DNA of 64,000 nucleotides, from positions 1 to 64,000 of the forward strand of contig JAJSPD010000065.1 of assembly GCA_021307315.1 (NCBI GenBank). The letters run 5' to 3'. The first letter of the stretch is position 1. Each line of letters starts with the position of its first letter. The notes under the pieces were generated by a model. That model searched no databases. It was not told the origin of the DNA and saw only the letters and a list, made by a program, of their open reading frames with translations. The translations under genes were made by a program, and so were the position numbers. Source of the stretch: Bisporella sp. PMI_857 (Eukaryota > Ascomycota > Leotiomycetes > Helotiales > Helotiaceae). Shown here piece by piece: positions 44,688-56,403 of the stretch.

Positions 44688-45442
44688 GTTCTGTTACGGC
44701 CTGAGATTGCAAGAAAGCTGTACAACCCGTTAGCCTTGTTACACATACTCTTTGTCGTAGATAAGATTGCTGTAGTAGGGAAGGATGAATTATATACAGA
44801 CTCGATTAGTCAGTTTTGTGAGGCTATTGACGGATAGAGAAAGCTCCCTTGACAAAGCTACGTACAGAGAAGCTGGAGATCTTTTAAAGATGAAAATTTG
44901 ACGAGGCTTTAAGACGACAGGTGTTGATTGCCCAGAGTCTCGGATTGAAACCGAAAATGATAGAAATAATCAGCCAATAGAAGTCAAGTCTGACCTTGGC
45001 GCCAAGACCACATCAAAGTTGGGGCAGAAATACAATCACGTGGATAAGGTGCGCAGTAACAGTTGGAAGTTCATTTCACCTTGCGTGGGACAGACAAAAA
45101 GGCGGATTTAAGAGTATCTATTGCAACCTCATCTCTGCTGGTTTTTGGAACAGCTCGCAATCTAAAACCATTTTCTCCTCGACAATTGGTTGGCTTTTTC
45201 GATTAAACTACCATGACACGCAACCGAGAATCGTCCAGAAAAAGAGCTTGCAGAGGAGAGTTTCCCCTGTCGGCTCGTGATTTCCCGAATACATGTACCA
45301 GGCACAAAAATGCTACAAAATCGAACACCATGAGCCATCATGAGCCACTTTTGGTAAGTCAAACATCCCAATGAGGCCAATATGCAGTTCTCTTGACCGC
45401 AAACCTTTCTTTCCCTTGCATTTCGTTCAAATATACCATTCT
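44688..45442. other. Intergenic, nothing recognised
   Basis: About 750 bp between two minus-strand genes, with the DUF3605 promoter and the GH93 3' region. The overlapping ORFs here have no domain. Confidence 0.35.
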
Positions 45443-46740
45443 CTAGATCCCCAGCGTGCTCTTCAGGTCGATAACGCTGACGCTGACCTGATTTGTTGAG
45501 CTAGGAGGGAGCCACCCACCACCAATTATCACCAAAAAATTATCACCGCCTTTGGAGAGGGCCAAGCTGCGTGAATATGCATTCGGTTGCGGGGTGCTGT
45601 ACTCAACCCAGGATTTTGGATCGCCCAAGTTCTGATTTGTGAAGATCTTAGATGACGAGCCACCACTTATTACGATGGTTCCGCTTGAGTTCCTTCCTGT
45701 GCTTGACCAAACAACATACGGTGAGCTGGTCAAAGTTGAGCCAGCAGTCGAAACAAGAGTATAGGATGTTGCACTCAAAACATTCAAGGGGTCGCTGGCT
45801 AGTCGATAATGGATCCTACAACCATCGGTCCCACATACTTCGTATGCAAAGATGTAGTTATTGTTTGGCAATTTTGTGATGGCAGGCATTCCAGGCCGGG
45901 CGGCATAATTGTTGACATCGTGAACGTCATCTACTACCGAAGACCAAGTGAGCAGATCCGTGGTGGTTTGGTGAGACAGCTTCTGCCCATAACTTGGATC
46001 TCGTTGATCTGCATAGTAGCAAATAAGTTGGCTGTTATATACCCTGGAAATCGTCTCTCGTTAGTTTCAGCGCGGTTGATATTTCCCAATTGCTTTGGAC
46101 GAAGTCTTCAACTCAAAATCTTAACTGGTGTAGATTTTACACTCGCTCCATCGAAAATAGAGAGCCAGCAGACTTACATCAACAACGGCTCCCAAACCGG
46201 CGTTTCCCCATTGTTTGGAACAGCCTTTCCCCCGCTGGCTACGCTGCTCACGAATGACCAGCTGAAACCGTTATCGGTGCTTGCATATACATCGATCTTA
46301 GTTTTACTTAGGTCTGTCGGAATACTGTTCCCTGCCGCCAATATAGTGCCCGCCGGGTATCTCCCGATAGCACTTGGGAGCACATATAAAGTTGGTTGAT
46401 AACGTAGACCCCAGTTGTTCACGGTGTCGTTGATCTGAGATATCTTGGTCCAAGTGGAGCCTCCATCGGTGGACTGGTAGATTGGGAAGTAAACGAGTGG
46501 AGGCTCTGGAGAGTAGTTTTCCCAAGTAGCAAGAAGAGTATTAGATGAAAGTGAAATAGCTCGGGCGTATAGAACACGAGGATCCACCCATCCGGCGTTT
46601 GACGGAGGCGAAAATATGACTTTGTTTGAAATTGTGGTGGTCTGTCGGTCCTCTAGAACTTTGGTAGGCGATGTCTTCGCTTGGTTCGCGAAAAGCGTTA
46701 AGATGCTGAGCACAGATAAAATACTACGCACGATGAACAT
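45443..46740 (-). CDS. Secreted GH93 exo-1,5-alpha-L-arabinanase
   Basis: Two exons, 46740-46178 and 46043-45443 (134 nt intron), encode 387 residues. Residues 1-23 are a signal peptide. The beta-propeller of the GH93 family is evident from VLYARAISLSSNTLLATWENYSPEPP, YFPIYQSTDGGSTWTKIS, WGLRYQPTLYVLP, GTILAAGNSIPTDLSKTKIDVYAST, SSVASGGKAVPNNGETPVWEPLL and ICYYADQRDPSYGQKLSHQ. These match the known fungal enzymes that release arabinobiose from linear arabinan. It is extracellular and acts on pectic arabinan. It is part of a run of plant-polysaccharide genes on the same strand. Confidence 0.93.
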
Positions 46741-47769
46741 TGCGATTGATCAATATCCTAAACCGTATTAGACAGTTCTGGGCGTGCTGTACAGTAATGC
46801 CGTTACGATATTAACTCTGAAGATTCTTAACTTTGATGCATTTTTTGACAGCTGCGAATCAACCCCTTATGAACATAAGAAATATAGCAGTGCCAATACA
46901 TATTTTAAATCACATGGTGTCCATAAGGCCCCCTACGATTTTGGTTCGTGGACTTCAACTCGGCCCTCTATGATCACAAGATTGTGCCAACAATGGGCCA
47001 TAGCCCTTGGCGGGACTAACAAAAGTATTTGACTGGGAACCCCCGGACCGCTCCGGACCGTGTATTCAATCTTCCCTGTCAATAACTCAGGAGATTCCCC
47101 AGATCTCATGCAAGGGCATCATCATCATCAGAAAAACTGCCATGCGGGGTACTTGGTTCGGCTGTTACCCGCCCGAACTCTCGGACCAACTGGCGGAGGA
47201 ACATTAAGAGGTATTTAGCGCGCCAGTACAAATTGACCTCAAAGCCCAGAAAACGGAAATGGCCATAAAATCACATGCGAATGCTGACTTGAAGTGGTAA
47301 GCTAAGAGTGCGGTTTGTTACCTATCCACACAGTCTAATGCGGACTTAAAGGACCCTTGCTAGAGTATTGGAGAATCTGCCAGGAACCAAGCCCTCTCAA
47401 CCTTAAGCTTATGTGCTGTACTCTAAATATAGCCAAACAGCTCCCTGGGTACCACCCTATGTGGGACCTCTCTAAGGCTGTTATGTGCAGGTGGTTCATG
47501 TACGTTCAAAATACATCCAGCCTAACTGTTCTGGCCGACGGGGATTTGTGGGACTTTTGCGAACGTGATTGCAAATATTTATTTCAAAAAGATCTGAAAG
47601 GGAAAAAAAGTCTCTGTGTTGGGTAATTGGAAAGACAACGAGGACAACAAAACGGTCTACAACCGACATCACTGGCGATCCGTGCTCTTTATATATAAGA
47701 AAGATAAATCCAGGCCGCACTGGATTCTCAAAGCCGTCTCAAAGCTCTAAATACCGTCTTTCTCCTTGC
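46741..47769. other. Intergenic between GH93 and DUF1996 genes
   Basis: About 1 kb. The plus ORFs at 46784-47032, 47357-47626 and 47569-47937 have no domain; the last runs antisense over the final exon of the DUF1996 gene. Confidence 0.35.
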
Positions 47770-49111
47770 TCAATTAATGGTCACGCCGCCGGGAAGAGTT
47801 CTGAGCCCTACATCCAACAATCCTTAGAAAATGCTGATATCTTGCGGAGAAGTAAGACTTACAACCATCGCCATCAACATCCTCTTTCATCGTTTGCGGG
47901 ATTGCACATGTCTTCGCCTGCGCTGGAGTCTGCGTAAGAAGCTCTGAGCAAACCTCATTGGTACAGCGCGCATTAATCGCTCTTTGAAGCGAGTCGCCCT
48001 TCCAGCCGAAGACGTAGTCACCGTGCTGTCCATGACCGGTGCTAAAAAAAAATGCATATCAGATCTCATTCCGTAGCCCTGGAAAGGGAACCAGAAAGGC
48101 TGTTACTCACGCGTCTCCCATGGCATACACGAAAGGTTGGCTGCCATCCTCGGGCCAGAGGTTCTTTTGATTAAACGGACGCGTATCCCACATGATCTCG
48201 TACATAAGCTGCGGAAGGTGAACCGGATGACTCTCTGGGCACTTGCCACGTTCGCCTGGCGCATAGGGCGGGGTGGCCACGGGCGGGAAGTACCCTTCGA
48301 AAGGCACGGTGGCGTACGCAACATGGCTCTTATGGTCTGGGGAATCGAGGTTCACCCCATCCCAGCAGGTGGGGAAGCTGATGGTTGTTCTAATGCCATC
48401 ATTGCAAAATCGAGGAGGAAGGCTCGTTGTGTCGTTGACCCCGACGCATGGGGCGGTCTGGTAGATTATGGGGTTCCCTTCCTCGACGAAACACCGGTGG
48501 CAGATCCCGCGAGATTCGCCTTCCGTACCGCGTAACATTGGATCGCCAGCGAGCATACGGAATCCCTGCTAGGGTTAGCATTTCAAGCCAGCCTTCCGAG
48601 ATGGGTAGGGTGTCAATCCGTGACAAGGCTGCTCTTCGACAACTCGACAAAAAAAAGGTTATTGTATATGACCACGACAGCTTACAGGTTTGAAGGCAGT
48701 AACCTTGGTGACCCCGTCATATGGTGGAATATAATAAACCGTAATGCCGCCGTTTTGGTCCAATCCTAGATTGGGGAACTGTTTGACCCGTTTGAACGTT
48801 CCATTACGAGCTCGAAAGTACAATGCCGCAGTCCAATAATTGCTAAAGTCTTCACTGAACGTGCAGCTCGTGCAGGTTGATTCGCTGGGCAGGTCATAAG
48901 CGATGGGCTCCATCGTGGCGTTGAACGAGTTTCCTCCGACGATTTGATGCGTGTGAGGCGATCCTATAAGTCCTGGATTGACCAAAGGATCAAGCCGCTC
49001 TACTACCAGCTGGGAACATCCGAATCTCATCATCCTTGCCGTTGAGATCTGTGCGCGCGTTGTTGAAAGACCACCGAGGGCCATCATGGTTATTATTTTG
49101 GACCAATTCAT
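47770..49111 (-). CDS. Secreted DUF1996 protein
   Basis: Four exons, 49111-48686, 48565-48111, 48041-47863 and 47807-47770, encode 365 residues; introns are 120, 69 and 55 nt. Residues 1-20 form a signal peptide ending TTRA. The family core is present: [50 protein letters not shown], then [31 protein letters not shown], and [22 protein letters not shown]. The short last exon restores the usual ending DGWLRTLPG. DUF1996 proteins are secreted or wall-associated in fungi, and their activity is unknown. A Cys-rich composition fits an extracellular location. Confidence 0.9.
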
Positions 49112-49599
49112 CGTGACTGTGGTTCGTCTTAAATCCTCTAATGTTAGAGCTATACAAAGAGAACAGACAAAGGTGACGAAGTTACCTCGGAATTATATCA
49201 TATCCAACGGATGTCTACAAGAGGCAAAAAAGGAACTGCCGGAGGTCTGGCATATTGCAATCAATCTTTCATAAATAGTGTTCGGCTAATTTGTATATAT
49301 GAGGGGGGGCGGCCCCTTTTGTATAATATAAAAATGCCAACACCCAATTAAAACTTGGACCTAAGAAATAATCGGATTAAATACGTCTACGGGCATTCGG
49401 CTGTCGATCGGAACACATTTCTATGGATTGGTGATGATGCTGTTCATTTGCCAAGCAGCTTGGGCCTGAACTGTATATTGCAGTGACACAAGAGGAAGAA
49501 TGAGTGAAGCGATTGCTTATCACTTCACATAAATTCTTATTGGCCAGAAATTTTATTGAATCAAAATGTACATTCATTCCAGGGCCATATCATAGCAGT
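49112..49599. other. Intergenic between DUF1996 and GH43 genes
   Basis: 488 bp holding the DUF1996 promoter and the GH43 3' region. A G-rich run (GGGGGGGCGG) lies at about 49303-49312. No gene is seen. Confidence 0.35.
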
Positions 49600-51366
49600 C
49601 TAAGTTGTGGTACGACCAGGAGAATCAACAGTGAACGAGCTGACCTTCACTGAACCGCCGAGAGCTTTAGTCGCATGATTAAAGATAGCATATCGGTATC
49701 CCATAAAGAAATGCCAATCAGTGATCATAGTCAAGCTTCCAAGCTGTGTAAAGTTTATTCCATCCGTGCTGTAGTAAAATGTACCTTTCTTGGTACCCGC
49801 AGGTTGAATGTCAGCGAATATCCTCAACCAAACCTTTCCTCCCGATATCGTGGCGCCTGCAGTTTCGCTTCCAATGCTTGATGTTGTCCATGTAGATGTC
49901 ATAGTCAAGCCAGACCAAAACGAAATGCGAAAGGCTCCACCGACATTCCGGACGCCGATCCAGGCGCTTACGTCTCGGAGTAAAGCTAGACCTGCACGGT
50001 CTCCATCTTTCAAATTACTATAGTCCAGCACTATAGTACCGGAGGAAGTTGGCCCAAGGATACGGTGTGTCAGCGTGTTCCGAGCAGCATAGAGATCTTC
50101 TGTGACTGAGACGGTAGAGAGTGTAAGGCCATTGTTGACCGTGAATTTGCTCTTATCAGGATTGTGGTTCCACTCCCATTCAGGTCCAAGAGCAGAGCCT
50201 GAAAACAGATCGCTTCCGGTATGTTTTCCTAACGGGTGAGCCGGTAGTGGAAGGGGATAGGTAGCTCCCCATCTGCCATTTACAGTAGTCAGGACTGGAA
50301 ATCCGTCACTTCCCCAGGTTATTGGGGCGAGAACAGGAATTCGACCACCTGGGTAGCTATCTACAAATGCCATGTAGTACCAATTACCGTTCTGGGTTTG
50401 GACTAGGCCACCTTGGTGTGGGATTCCGCCGCTGGGGATTGGGGTTGGGATGTCAAGAAGCAGTTGCTTGATTGTATAAGGCCCGAACGGGCCAGTGGTG
50501 GACTTTAGAACATACTGCCCATTGGCCGGCTTGGTCACAAAAATATAATAGTTTCCGTTGATTTTATACATGCGAGAACCTTCAATATAGAGGTCGCTGC
50601 TGTAAACAACTTGTGACTTGACCGAAGCAGAACCGTCTGCTGACAGTTGGGCGACGGAGATTTGAGTGGCACCATATGCGACATATATGGTGTCATTGTC
50701 GTCAATAAGCATTCCGGCATCATAGTAGCAAGTATTGATCGTTGACTTTTTGACCCAAGGCCCTGATGCTGAAGGCGCAGTGTAGATATAAGTATTGCCG
50801 AACTCTATACAACCAAGCCAGTAAAATAGTTTGTTGCTTGGTCTGTACCTCAAAGTTGAGGCCCATATGCCTTTGACATATGCATTAGCCCCATTCGCTT
50901 GGTCATACTTTGATGACCAGTCTAACGTGGGAACAGAATGGCTGGGGCATATGTTGTTAGCTTCCGTACCTGCAATGAGTGTCACTCCTGAAGCTGCCAC
51001 CTATCAATGCCCCAAATTTTCTAGCCGAGTTTAAACTTCAAGCTATGTCTGGGCATACCCTCCGAGCTAAAAACTACATGGCTAGAGATATGCTTTCGAC
51101 AACGGAAAACTTGATAGACTGGGCATATCTTGTGAAATTTTCTATCGTTCAACATACCCAATATACTCCCAATTTACAAGGTCATAGGATCGAAGGACAG
51201 GGGCTCCAGGAGAGTAATGCATTGTGGAGGCAGAATAATAGTACGTGTCATCGACACGAATGATATCAAGATCTGCGAGGTCTTCCCAAAGTACTGGATT
51301 GCTAAAAGTTTGAGCCATATTGGGAGCTGCCCCAAGCAGAAATAGGAAAAGGGATGATAACTTCAT
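49600..51366 (-). CDS. Secreted GH43 beta-xylosidase/alpha-arabinofuranosidase
   Basis: Two exons, 51366-51158 and 50941-49600, encode 516 residues, with a long 215 nt intron. Residues 1-19 are a signal peptide. The five-bladed propeller motifs of GH43 are present: SNPVLWEDLADLDIIRV with the likely base Asp32, CYYDAGMLIDDND with the pKa-modulating Asp144, and DLYIEGSRMYK with the acid Glu190. From about residue 320 a C-terminal beta-sandwich follows (GPTSSGTIVLDYSNLKDGDRAGLALL and FYYSTDGINFTQLG), typical of the beta-xylosidase-like subgroup. It would trim xylo-oligosaccharides or arabinoxylan outside the cell; the exact specificity cannot be set by eye. Confidence 0.93.
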
Positions 51367-52389
51367 AGTGCTCAGAGGGCTCAGCAATATAGGGGTAGAG
51401 AATTTGGTTCAGAAGGGGCATCTAAAGCAATCGAAGATTTTGGCTTCAAGCTGTAAAGAGCGAATATGTAGGATATGTCCTAATTACTCAGTGTCACGTT
51501 AGGGGAGCAAATCCCGAAATAACTGTTCTTGTGACATAACCGCTTTACCCATATTGAAGGAATGAAATAAACTATATTTGATGTGGTTCCTTTGACGATG
51601 ATAGCACGATGGTCGTGAAGATCCAAAGTCTTGCCAGAACGCGCAAGAAGCGTGCAAGCTTTTGATTGGTGCGCCTCAAGAGCCATGTTTCCAATGACTT
51701 ACCGTGGTTCCGTTCGGCAACATCCAGGAACAAAGCGCTCCACTAATACCCCAAGAAACACGTTCCCGGTCTTGGTCTTCCGCGTGGGTCAAATGATATT
51801 TTTCCGTAGCAGCGTTATCAGCGCGAGAAGCCAAGTATAATTCCACATCCTTGTAAAAATAGCCACAGTAAAGGCAAAGTAGATGGCTTTCGATTTCCAG
51901 AGAAAAAAAAAATACACAAAGGTGCTGACGGAAGAAGATCATGTAACAATATGTAGGGAAGATGCCAAGAAAGACATCGGCATTTCAACACTATGAAAAG
52001 ATCAGACGCCGGCTTTGTTGTGGAGATGGCGGGGTGCGGTAGTTCCACCACTGATATTGGAGAACGCCTGTTCTGCAGCCGCGGCATACATGCTGAACCG
52101 CCAGGGGTACTTTTGCCAACAGGTGGCATACATGTGGTTCCTGCACCGGGATATTAATCATTCTATCTCGTGAACTTCTGGACTATTAGTCCAACACTAT
52201 AGAGCCAGAATTGGAAGCTACTGCTTTCTCATAAAGAATAAAACTTATCAAGGCGTTGTGAATTTCTGCGCAAACTCAGGGCATGTAGTCCATAGATGAT
52301 GTCTCCAACATGTCCAACTGAACTAACATGGGACGATATTGATGCCAAATCCCCATAACTCTATGCGCAATCTACACGGGCCTTGGAAG
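51367..52389. other. Intergenic, nothing recognised
   Basis: About 1 kb including the GH43 promoter and the HET-gene 3' region. The short ORFs at 51480-52129 have no domain. Confidence 0.35.
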
Positions 52390-54528
52390 TCAGACGATGT
52401 CAACTACAGTCTCAATAGCTTTCCCGAAATGCCATTCGGGCAGAAAGATGAACCCAACACGGATATACTCGCGAACGCTTGCCCGCTGCTTGTCTGTCGG
52501 TTGGAGCACAATGGCTGCCAAACTTTTCGGGCTGCCCTTGGCGTCGGTGTCATCCACAATCTCTTCACTGGCAACAAGTAATAAGGAGACCAATCCAACT
52601 GCCGTCCGATCAGGTTCGCCCACCTTGTCTAAGAAAATCCTCACGCTAGGACGTTCGCCGAGACCCCGCTGTGAGAGACCGATATAGTTCAAATGTTGAA
52701 CTCCTTCCAGCGATTTCAGCCACTCACCATCCGGAAACATCGCTGATAAATTACCCGTAATGGTTCGGCCACGAAGTCTTACCTTTCCGCCTTTGACTGG
52801 CCCGGTGGGATCTGCCCCAGATGGCTCAACCTCGACATCGAGGACCTCTACGGGAAACGACCACTCTCCTTTGGGGCTCCAGATCACTGGGCCTTGAGAG
52901 AGGAACACAATCCTAGCGGAGACTGACATCGAAGCCCATGACCACGACGGCGCAATGACATTTCCTCGAGGGTCTTCATCGCCTACTTCCGCTGTTCGCG
53001 CGCCCATGTGGCAATACCAAGCTAGCCCATGTGGAAAATTGCAGTCCCAATATCCAGCAAGGTATTTACGCCCAGAGACGTCCCGAATCCGTCCAGCCAG
53101 TCCAGATAGCGCAGGTAGCCTGTCTGAAAGGAAACTAAACCGGCAGAGAGAGTACACCATCACAAGGTCGAACCATTCGTTCTCGACTCTATCCTCATCG
53201 TTTGCCTCTAAAAGGCCCCGAAGGCTCATCAAAGCCCCATCGCTGAGGTTTTGCTGACCTTCGAGATCTTCCAGTTGTAAGGAAGCTCCAGAAGGATCAA
53301 CTTCCGCTGCTGTAAGGGAACAGCACTCCCAGAACACGCAGTGGCGCGCAAAGTGCAGCCGCCGCATCGACATTGCACGTTCTTGAAGGGTCCAGCCACG
53401 GCGTAGGAGCGGGGAGTAGGTAAGGGCGTCGGACCACGAAGGTGTGGCTGGCTCGATAGTTATTTGGCGCGGAAGGCCTAGAGACTGGTAGCGAAGCAAC
53501 TGATACGGTGTTACCGGATGCTCTAGAGCTGGTCTGGGAAGAAATAGTCCTTGAGTCGAGCACGAGGCGCCGGTTGCCGACAATGTGCAGAGTGCGTTGT
53601 GGTAATATTGCCCAAACTTACTGCATTCTGCCAGCCAGTCGGCTCTGTGCTCGTGGTCGCCTCCACCATCACCGTCGGTTTGTATGATGCATAACGCATC
53701 GATCCATAAGTATCGAGTCAGTCCTGCCCTCTTGGTGAAGATTATAGCGTCTTGCATTGTCTTAGGCAGGCTGGACATGTCAATTCCGCGTTGCATAGCA
53801 GTCATATTGCTCTTCGTCATCCGGGCAGGATACGAACCTATACCCCATGCATAACTTAGGGCGAAATAGTCAGCCTGCCGCTCGCCCGGCGCGGGAATAA
53901 AGAGGCGGGGCCGGTGTGAGGCGCGTTCCTCGCCGACATTGATAACACGTGTTGGGAGGGCAGGTAGTTCACGTCGGTGAGTGGTTGGCGGCTCAGTGGC
54001 TCCAAATGGAATCAAACACGACGAGTGAGTCTCAAGACACTTTGTGATCCAGTCCCGTGCAAGAGAAGCGGCGTTATTAATTCCTTCATCCTTCGACAGT
54101 AGCTGGATTTCCCCTCTATTAATGGTGGTTGACTGTATCATTCCGGCACTAGTCTCGACCTGTCGACCAGAAACTCCTTCGTCCGAATCATATTCAGTAT
54201 AACCTGAAAGGTAAAGATCATCTCGAGGCCACAGCAGGACTCTATCATCATCGTGGACCACAGGCTCTATCATGATATCTGTCGCTGTTACCGTTATATG
54301 GATCCCTGCCTGACTTGTACGCAGGTTATGGATCTTACTGCGAGTGCCATAGACAAGATGCTGCCGAACGAGTCCGCATAATGCACAGCCGGTGAGTGAT
54401 GATTGCTCTAGATCCTGAAAATTGTCTGCAACGAGGTGGGTGAAGTCTGAGTCGGTAGCAAACCGCAACTCGAGAGATATACACCTATCACATAACGGCT
54501 TTGATACTTTTCTGATCTGCTCCATCAC
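52390..54528 (-). CDS. HET-domain protein
   Basis: One intronless frame of 712 residues, starting with two adjacent Met codons. The N-terminus has a Cys pair region (LCDRCISLELRF and GCALCGLV). The HET domain spans about residues 215-365: DYFALSYAWGIGS, LPKTMQDAIIFTKRAGLTRYLWIDALCIIQ, AECSKFGQYYHNALCTLSATGA and GLFLPRP. It is followed by LLRRGWTLQERAMSMRRLHFARHCVFWECC, as usual. The C-terminal part contains the WSWAS motif (APSWSWASMS) found in many HET proteins. Some members control heterokaryon incompatibility and cell death; most are uncharacterised. Position inside a polysaccharide-enzyme run appears incidental. Confidence 0.93.
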   Translation of the reverse strand: MMEQIRKVSKPLCDRCISLELRFATDSDFTHLVADNFQDLEQSSLTGCALCGLVRQHLVYGTRSKIHNLRTSQAGIHITVTATDIMIEPVVHDDDRVLLWPRDDLYLSGYTEYDSDEGVSGRQVETSAGMIQSTTINRGEIQLLSKDEGINNAASLARDWITKCLETHSSCLIPFGATEPPTTHRRELPALPTRVINVGEERASHRPRLFIPAPGERQADYFALSYAWGIGSYPARMTKSNMTAMQRGIDMSSLPKTMQDAIIFTKRAGLTRYLWIDALCIIQTDGDGGGDHEHRADWLAECSKFGQYYHNALCTLSATGASCSTQGLFLPRPALEHPVTPYQLLRYQSLGLPRQITIEPATPSWSDALTYSPLLRRGWTLQERAMSMRRLHFARHCVFWECCSLTAAEVDPSGASLQLEDLEGQQNLSDGALMSLRGLLEANDEDRVENEWFDLVMVYSLCRFSFLSDRLPALSGLAGRIRDVSGRKYLAGYWDCNFPHGLAWYCHMGARTAEVGDEDPRGNVIAPSWSWASMSVSARIVFLSQGPVIWSPKGEWSFPVEVLDVEVEPSGADPTGPVKGGKVRLRGRTITGNLSAMFPDGEWLKSLEGVQHLNYIGLSQRGLGERPSVRIFLDKVGEPDRTAVGLVSLLLVASEEIVDDTDAKGSPKSLAAIVLQPTDKQRASVREYIRVGFIFLPEWHFGKAIETVVDIV

Positions 54529-55179
54529 ACAAACCCGCAGCCTTAATGAGGGACTGCCCGTTACAACAGAATTACATAGTTCTATTGATCATAGACTTTA
54601 AGATTCTGGATAAGGTAAGATCTATGGATGCAAATAGTGAGGTATGATGGGCTTGTGGCTCGACAACTTGTAATGTCAATTAAGAAAGGTAAGCAAAGGT
54701 GGGTGCAGATATGCAGCACATCGTTGCCTGAGGCAAAACAGACAATCTTGAATACATGCCATGAACTCTTGACCGTCTTGCCACCTGTGGCTGTGCTGTG
54801 ATATGTGACTTGACGTATCTCACAGTCCCAAGATAATCGTAATCTCGCCTGGACAAGGCTGGTCAAGCTGAGAAAGGAGAGGCTGTCACTCTGATAAGGT
54901 GGCTACAACGTTATCTAGATAGTAATCCACATAATTAATCCAAAATAATAGATCTCCCCAAGTTATATGATGACGAAAATTAGTCAGTAAGCATAGAGTT
55001 ATACGCCAGGAGTTCTTGAGGCTGAAAATATGATCTGATTAAACAAGGAAAGTGATGGCGACCCAATGAGAAGAACATTTAATTTTACGAGTCGCCGAGG
55101 CAGATAAGTCACACCCTGTTATTGCTCCATTGACTCCGAGACAGAAGTCCCCTCCCCTATCCCAAAAATAACGAAAACC
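54529..55179. other. Intergenic between HET and ADH genes
   Basis: About 650 bp with the HET promoter and ADH 3' flank. The minus ORF at 54582-54866 has no domain. Confidence 0.35.
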
Positions 55180-56403
55180 TTACTTTGACGTATCGACAAC
55201 ATACCGTCCCGTGATTTTACCCGCATGCATCAGATCATAGACGGATTGCAACTCGCTTAAGCCAATGGACTTGTAAGGCACCGTAATTAGACCGCGTCTG
55301 AAGAACTCAATGGCTTCCGCAGAATCGCGTCTATTGCCGACATATGAACCCTTGATTGTGATCATCCTAATGACAGACTCGAACACTGGAGCCTTCAGAT
55401 ATGCATTGGCTGGCAGGCCAATAGCAACTACAGTCCCACGAGGCCGGACATACTTCCATTTGTTAGGTACTGTTTTAAGCAAAAATGGGGCAATTTCATA
55501 CCTCTGCAGCTTGCTGGAAGGGCTTCTCATTCACAGCTACTAACAAGACAGCGTGAGGTCCCAGACCGTCTGCCGTTGCTGCCCTAACATCCTTCACCAC
55601 GTCCTTAGATGTCACAAAGTCAACGAAAGCACTCGCTCCAAGCTTGGCCGTTGATTCCTTCTTATCATCGCCAGCATCGATAGCAATGATGTTGAAACCC
55701 ATAGCTTTAGCATATTGGCAAGCCAGGGATCCGAGACCACCTCCGGCTCCTACGATAGCTACCGTTTGACCAGCACGAATACCGGATTCTTTCAGTCCCT
55801 TGTAAACAGTGATTCCAGCGCATAAAACGGGAGCAATCTTCTCGAGATCGCATTCCTTTGGGATGCGCGCAACATGAGCCGCCTTGGCAATGGCATATTG
55901 TTGGAAAGTACCGTCAACGGTATAACCCGACAACAGCGCCTTGGAGCACAATGGCTCATCAGCTTGCTGGCAGAAGTCACATTGCAGACAGCTGCCGTTG
56001 ATCCACTACAATAATATTAGTGTACGGATTTCTCTAAGTTTCCTGTATGAGATGTTTAAATACCTTGATCCCAGCGTAGTCTCCGATTTGAATATCAGTG
56101 ACCAGAGATCCGAGAGCAACAACTACACCCGCGCCTTCATGTCCACCGACAAGAGGTATTTTGGTGTCCAGTGGCCAGTCTCCATTGACAGCGTGCAAAT
56201 CTGTGTGACATACTCCAGAGTACTTGACGTTGACGAGAACTTCATCCGGTCCAGGTTTCGCGACCGGAATCTTCTTATATACAACCGCTGCATGAATTTA
56301 ATAAATATGAATGATGTCTGGCAAGACCTCGGGACTTACCTCCACCCTTCTTCTCGAGCACCTGAGCCCATTGCTCAGTTGGTATTTCTTGTATAGGTCC
56401 CAT
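55180..56403 (-). CDS. Zinc-dependent alcohol dehydrogenase
   Basis: Four exons, 56403-56340, 56287-56064, 56005-55502 and 55452-55180, encode 354 residues; introns are 52, 58 and 49 nt. It matches the yeast Adh1 class in length and motif order: catalytic zinc region [17 protein letters not shown] with GGHEGAG, structural-zinc Cys set [15 protein letters not shown], coenzyme loop [22 protein letters not shown], and the C-terminal [14 protein letters not shown] and [14 protein letters not shown]. It interconverts alcohols and aldehydes with NAD, in the cytosol since no targeting sequence is present. Whether it is fermentative or aromatic-aldehyde reducing is open. Confidence 0.95.

Noticed and set aside
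47569..47937. 122-codon plus-strand ORF
   Set aside because: It runs antisense over the last two exons of the DUF1996 gene and lacks any domain.
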